NCBI GenBank assembly: GCA_020744425.1
Contig: JAGMUV010000006.1
Location: 3,286,001 to 3,350,000 of the forward strand
From: Dactylonectria macrodidyma
Lineage: Eukaryota > Ascomycota > Sordariomycetes > Hypocreales > Nectriaceae
Reading direction: 5' to 3'
Length of the DNA: 64,000 nt
Shown: piece after piece, positions 59,889 to 64,000 of the stretch
How the letters are laid out: each line of letters starts with the position of its first letter
Numbering within the stretch: the stretch's first letter is position 1
Translations under genes and position numbers: made by a program
Notes under the pieces: generated by a model
What the model saw: the letters and a program-made list of their open reading frames with translations, nothing else
What the model was told of the DNA's origin: nothing
Databases searched by the model: none

Positions 59889-60252
59889 TGCGCGATACAC
59901 AGGCACAGGCTGAAGGGTTCGAGATGATTTGGGCACCTCAACACCTCTTGGATTTGAGACTGATCAGTAGGCGCCGAGCTGGAGAGCGGAGTACTGCGCG
60001 AATAAAGATAGCGTAGACATGAGAGTGGAAGTGCGGCTGAGGCTAAGGCTGACCCAAGATGATGGTGTATGAACGAATGACACTTTCCCGCCTGGCTGAC
60101 TCAGCATGCTCCCAAGCTCACTCATAGTCTGTTTACAAGCCCTGCATCAGTTACGCGCATATTCAAATTACTTTTTCAATTAAAAGAAAGATATATAAAA
60201 TACTACGTCACCCCATGCACATTGGAGCGGCGATGGGGTGCATGGGGTAGCC
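59889..60252. other. NLR promoter and 11-bp hairpin
   Basis: The presumed promoter of the NACHT-ankyrin gene. Inverted arms ACCCCATGCAC (60210-60220) and its reverse complement (60238-60248) are separated by 17 bp, perhaps an element terminus. Confidence 0.4.
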
Positions 60253-60405
60253 TTAGCCGAAGGCGATAGAGCTGACATGAGAATTGCACTGACTACGACA
60301 TTCCAGGCAGTTCTCAGTATTCCCAGCAGATTTCCGTTTACTAACGAAGTCACCAGCCGGTTTCTTCTTACTGCAGCGGGTACAGATAATAGACACTAAG
60401 TCATC
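60253..60405 (-). pseudogene. Short frame with CxxC...CxxC zinc-ribbon-like motif
   Basis: 50 codons with no ATG, reading ICTRCSKKKPAGDFVS and later NCLECRSQC: two Cys pairs separated by about 22 residues, as in a four-Cys zinc ribbon. Bounded by stops on both sides, in a transposon-derived stretch. Probably a fragment of a mobile-element protein. Confidence 0.35.
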
Positions 60406-60948
60406 TTAAAGCCCTTAAGGAGTAGACTTCAGATGCATTACTCAATAACGCAAGACATGAAGATACGTTGCGTAAATGAAGTTTCCATGTTGCATCTGAA
60501 GGGAAAGGCCGGCAAAGGAGCTGCCCTTAATGTAGCCTTTATCCCTGTTGTCTATAGTGGCCTTTGGGGCCCCTGGCTGGGTATCCCTAGGCTTCTATCT
60601 CTACAGAGCTCGATCTACCCGTTATTTCGTAGCAGGGTCTTCAAGCTGTTAATTGATCTAGAATTCTATGTCTTGGTTAGGCTTCCATCCGGCCGGGCGA
60701 ATAGAAGTAACTAAGTAAAGGCATTTTGAATAGAAATGCTGTTTGCCATAGAGGCAGGGGGTCTTTAGTCCCTCGGCGCCGTTAGATCCGTTAGATCCGG
60801 CAGGCTTAGAAGAGCCAGTTTTCTAGAATGTAGAAAAGGACCCTTTCAGTGCCTTCGTCTCTATAGCCTGTTTTTCGAACAGCTCGCTAATCTCAATACC
60901 GTCCGGGATCTTAGCTTCCCATTCTGCCTTGCCCTTTGATGCCTTATA

Positions 60949-61587
60949 TTAGATCTTATTCATCCAGATATCAGCGAAGGTCAGGTCTATCGGTCTGACA
61001 GCTTCTAGGAAGTCTAGGGTTGGTCTGAGACCCTTAGAGTCAGGAAGGCCTAGATTACGGGCTTCTGTAAGGACCTTCTGCCAGCTTGTGACCCAGTCCT
61101 TGGTCTTAGTCCGGCCGGGCCCCTTGAGGGCTGTTTGATATTGGTCAAGGACTTCTCTTTCATGGAACCAGGTAGCTGGCTGGATCCGGGCCCGTAGGAG
61201 GGCTAGTTCCTTCGTAACGTCATCTTCATCGTCGATGACATTTCGATAGTTGCCGACGGTCAGGATGATCCGGTCTTGGATAGCGGATAGGGCCTTTTGG
61301 CGTTTTTCGTAAATTCGGACATTTTCGAGATACTGTTTCTCAAGGCCATTAAGGTCAATCCTTTGGTCTGGAGTCAGCTCAGACAGCCTAGTCGCATCAG
61401 GCTTGATGTCTGCAGCTATAGGAAAGACCGGTCGGGCTAGGGACTTCTTGTTTTCCTTAAAAGGGTCAATAAAGTCCCAGACGTCCTTCGTAGTAGCCGA
61501 TTTCCGGATGCTGGCTATCCAGTGTTTCCAATCACTAGGCCCGTTGAGCTTGGCCCAGGAAGAGGCTTCTATATTAGCAACGCCCAT
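60949..61587 (-). CDS. Ty1/copia-type retrotransposon gag, N-terminal part, 212 aa
   Basis: An uninterrupted frame that begins MGVANIEASSWAKLNGPSDW and has the copia gag start pattern (short leader, then L.GP.DW..W). The rest is helical and charged. After the TAA at 60949 the same frame continues with a further stop, then a degraded zinc-knuckle-like CLYGKQHFYSKC (about 60745-60780), so the true gag was longer. No reverse transcriptase follows; this is a remnant. The sequence is not TpA-rich, so it has escaped heavy RIP. Confidence 0.65.
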   Translation of the reverse strand: MGVANIEASSWAKLNGPSDWKHWIASIRKSATTKDVWDFIDPFKENKKSLARPVFPIAADIKPDATRLSELTPDQRIDLNGLEKQYLENVRIYEKRQKALSAIQDRIILTVGNYRNVIDDEDDVTKELALLRARIQPATWFHEREVLDQYQTALKGPGRTKTKDWVTSWQKVLTEARNLGLPDSKGLRPTLDFLEAVRPIDLTFADIWMNKI

Positions 61588-62002
61588 CGCGATAGATGAC
61601 TGCGAGCAACAGCGGAAGTTGATAACCTAGTTTGGAGGACTAGCTTGAAGAAGCTAGGCTGCAAGCCTAGGCTAGGAAGGAAGGGAGATAGGTTTAATAA
61701 GGGTCTAATGAAACAGCTTAATCAAAGAATATCGTCCGCTTCAGCTATGGGCAAACCGGGCTTATAACTATTGTATCTAATGGGAAGGGTGCATTGTGAT
61801 ATAAATAGAAGCTCTTCATTTCTATCTAACCGAGGGCTTGCAGCAGACCTATTTATAGGTTGCTCTCATAGCTATAATAAGGTTCTCTTAAGACTGGATC
61901 CTAAGGGATCCGGGTCTTCAAGACCGGCTTATTAAGAAGCCGGGTCTTCAAGACCGGTTTGCTAGATATCCGAGCCTTTGAGACTAGTCTTCAGTCTTAA
62001 CA
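61588..62002 (-). repeat. Probable LTR/leader region of the copia remnant, with inverted-repeat units
   Basis: Upstream of gag. A likely LTR start TGTTAAGACTG lies at 62002 reading leftward; its other end is not fixed. A 17-bp unit with GGTCTT/AAGACC arms repeats at 61911-61927 and 61941-61957. No 3' partner LTR is visible in the window. Confidence 0.4.
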
Positions 62003-62257
62003 GTTAATAGATGTGACATTCCATACTAAGCGAAATTCTAAGTAAACAAGCCAGGGGGACTGCTAGCTAGCAGGCTAGGCCCACTTTTTATGACCCGTCG
62101 TCCAGTTGCTCCTCGTTTTGTAGCCGTCCATACAAAATTTAAACCAATCAGAGACCGAGAAACTTATTAATCCCTGTCTGCACCAAACCCTCATTATGGG
62201 GAAAAAACTTATGGATTAATGTAGAGTCAGCCTTCGGCTGAATAACATTTTTAAAAG

Positions 62258-62798
62258 TCATTTAAAAGGGCTTCTAGGACTAATGAGTATGTAGACTTGA
62301 TCAGATGAAACTGGTTGCAATTTTTGGCCGCGCCGTTCTGAATCGGCGAGTGCGTCACAATACCATTGCAAGCTGCCGTAGTCGTAGTGAGTGCCTGTGA
62401 TGTGGTGGTGTCCGTAGGAGTGGTGACAGCAGCAGCCTTCCCTTCGACACAATAGGAGTACCCCTCCTGGAAATTCTCGCAGCAGTTTGTAATAGAAGGG
62501 TTCTACACAATGCAAAAGATCAGTTTATAATTCTTGTTGTGGAAGAGTAGACACTGACCCATTTCAAGAACTCCTCCATGGTCGTACTCCAAAACGCAGG
62601 CATGTACTCGCAATCAATGGCCCCAGTATTGTCATACCAGAAGCTGCAGTCCTCGGTAGTACCTGAAGCAATTGGCATAGATGGATGCTTGTCTCGTCGA
62701 ACACGCGACGGTGAGATGCCTCCGCTGCCTACGACGGGCTCAAAGAGCAATGCGGCAGCGGAGATCGAGTAGAGAAAGAAGAGTTAGGGCAGTGTCAT
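62258..62798 (-). pseudogene. LysM effector-like secreted protein, broken
   Basis: Exons 62798-62559 and 62502-62258; intron GTCAGT to TAG. The joined frame gives a LysM domain: DCSFWYDNTGAIDCEYM, then FLKW joined to NPSITNCCENFQEGYSYCVE, the family WNP and YCV landmarks. A Thr-rich linker and the start of a second LysM (PIQNGAAKNCNQFHLIKS) follow, then unrelated sequence and a stop. Two lesions are seen: codon 5 is TAA (62784-62786) inside what would be the signal peptide (MTLP, stop, LFFLYSISAAALLF), a probable Gln-to-stop change, and the second LysM is truncated next to the transposon remnant. LysM effectors bind chitin oligomers outside the cell and hide the fungus from host recognition. 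A downstream start would lack a signal peptide. Confidence 0.7.
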
Positions 62799-64000
62799 CT
62801 TGGGATTTTGACAGAATAAAAAAAATGAAAAATTGGAATAGCGCCTAAATCATGTATGAAAATAGGCCAGCATCATGAGGTTTGAAATCTGGGGACTCTT
62901 ATCTACAGGCTGTCTAGCACCTTCAATTGTGGGCCTCGACATCTTTCACGCGGACAGGTCTCGGACATCCATGGCAAGTTCTGTCACTGTGAAGAACAAG
63001 GGTATCTCCTATTGTGAAGAGCAAAAGTTCTCTGATCGGGAGGAACAAGGATAGCATATTTGCTCGGCTGTGGGTGGTTCGACAGTGTTGGTAGAGGTGA
63101 GGTTTACGGTGTGGCTTGTGAGTTTTCCGCCCGAGCTTGGTCTTCATGAGTCAACCTGCGCTTTACTATAGGGTGCAAATGCAGACAGAAATAATGATAC
63201 AGTGGTTCTACAAGCGTTCACAATGGCCTGATTGGCCTCAGTTTGTCGCTGTTGGTTGTGCGAAATTTGGCAGTGAAAAACAAGTCAATCCGAAACCCCT
63301 GTGTTTCGTGAACGACGTTAACCAACAGTGAACAAAAGTGCTTTTTCCACTTTTTAAGCCCCACCGCTCCGGCGGATGCAGCCGTGGGACTTTCCAAGGC
63401 CCCGTGATCTGTCACGAGCGCCGCATCGATTGGGCATGTCGGCGTTACCATGGCCGAATGACCATGCGTAGGGGCATTTCACAGCCAACACGCATCCATT
63501 TTCAGCTAAGATCTCTCTGCAGGGTACGTGATGGATCCCATGCCAAAAGGACCCTGTTGTTGTTGGTTGTTAGTCTTGAGAAGTTGGATGGATGAGCTAG
63601 CTTGTGAGACAAGGTGACAAGCCCGCGCCCGGAAGGGGTCGGCCGACAGGGGTGAATTAGAACGTGAATTGGAACGTCGGGAATCTCGGGCTTGGCCCAG
63701 GGTCCCCACCAACCATAACCCTAATTATGGCTAGAGAACATGGGGCTCGGAAGCCGGGTACAGACCAGGCGAGAGGTTGGTTGATCTCACATCAGGCTGT
63801 GGTACCCCTGTCGATACTGCTCCGTCATGCGAGACCAGGCAACACGAGAATCGGAGAACCCCCTCAAGGCCTTCCCAGTGACTCACGACAACGCGAAATT
63901 TCACTAGGATGAATGATATGCTTGCTCTCGGACTAGCTATCCGCTCCATCGAGGGCAAGTTGCTGCTGCCACGAAGTCAATTTTTTTTTTAAAATAGATT
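62799..64000. other. Right-end flank, no gene recognised
   Basis: Short open frames only. The window ends in a T-rich run. Likely upstream region of the LysM pseudogene; nothing else can be supported. Confidence 0.4.

Noticed and set aside
60433..60714. 93-codon plus-strand frame
   Set aside because: It lies antisense in the copia/zinc-ribbon remnant and resembles no protein.

Overview
The window is nuclear DNA of a filamentous ascomycete (Pezizomycotina, probably Sordariomycetes; the class is a guess). Genes carry many short introns of about 45-90 bp with GTRNGT donors and CTAAC/CTRAC branch sites. Three genes are fungal-type transcription factors. A transposon block in the middle shows the signature of repeat-induced point mutation (RIP): almost pure transitions, TpA-rich, with Cys and His codons turned into Tyr and Gln codons into TAA. 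All exon joins below were made by hand from splice consensus, frame and family conservation.

Left arm (1-18 kb): a small secreted protein, a Zn2Cys6 regulator, a class-III aminotransferase divergent from a second Zn2Cys6 regulator, a C2H2 regulator whose upstream region holds nine GTCCACC sites, and an HNH-nuclease-domain gene that seems frameshifted near its end.

Immune-like island (18.1-27.4 kb): (i) a 1451-aa NLR-like receptor (AcuF-type C2H2 N-terminus, two NB-ARC modules of which the first has lost its P-loop, C-terminal TPRs); (ii) an 890-aa protein with about 580 residues of DUF7580-like sequence fused to an intact subtilisin (S8) protease; (iii) divergent from it, a 282-aa fungal gasdermin. 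Gasdermin plus S8 protease is the layout of the HET-Q1/HET-Q2 regulated cell-death pair. The likely model is that the protease domain clips the acidic C-terminus of the gasdermin to release its pore-forming part. This is the most notable system in the window.

Transposon nest (27.46-46.52 kb): starting 70 bp after the gasdermin stop, a Fot/pogo-type MITE was split by a Ty3/gypsy element (193-bp LTRs, target duplication GTGTA). That element was in turn hit by a second, reversed Ty3/gypsy element (417-bp LTRs, target duplication GATAG), another MITE and a Fot transposon. A further Fot transposon sits inside the second LTR element. All coding parts are RIP-destroyed.

Right arm (46.5-64 kb): an FMN-dependent 2-hydroxyacid oxidase, a type-B carboxylesterase, a Dal5-like MFS permease, a 2OG-Fe(II) prolyl-4-hydroxylase-like protein, a second NLR (NACHT plus ankyrin), a copia-type gag remnant, and a broken LysM effector-like gene.
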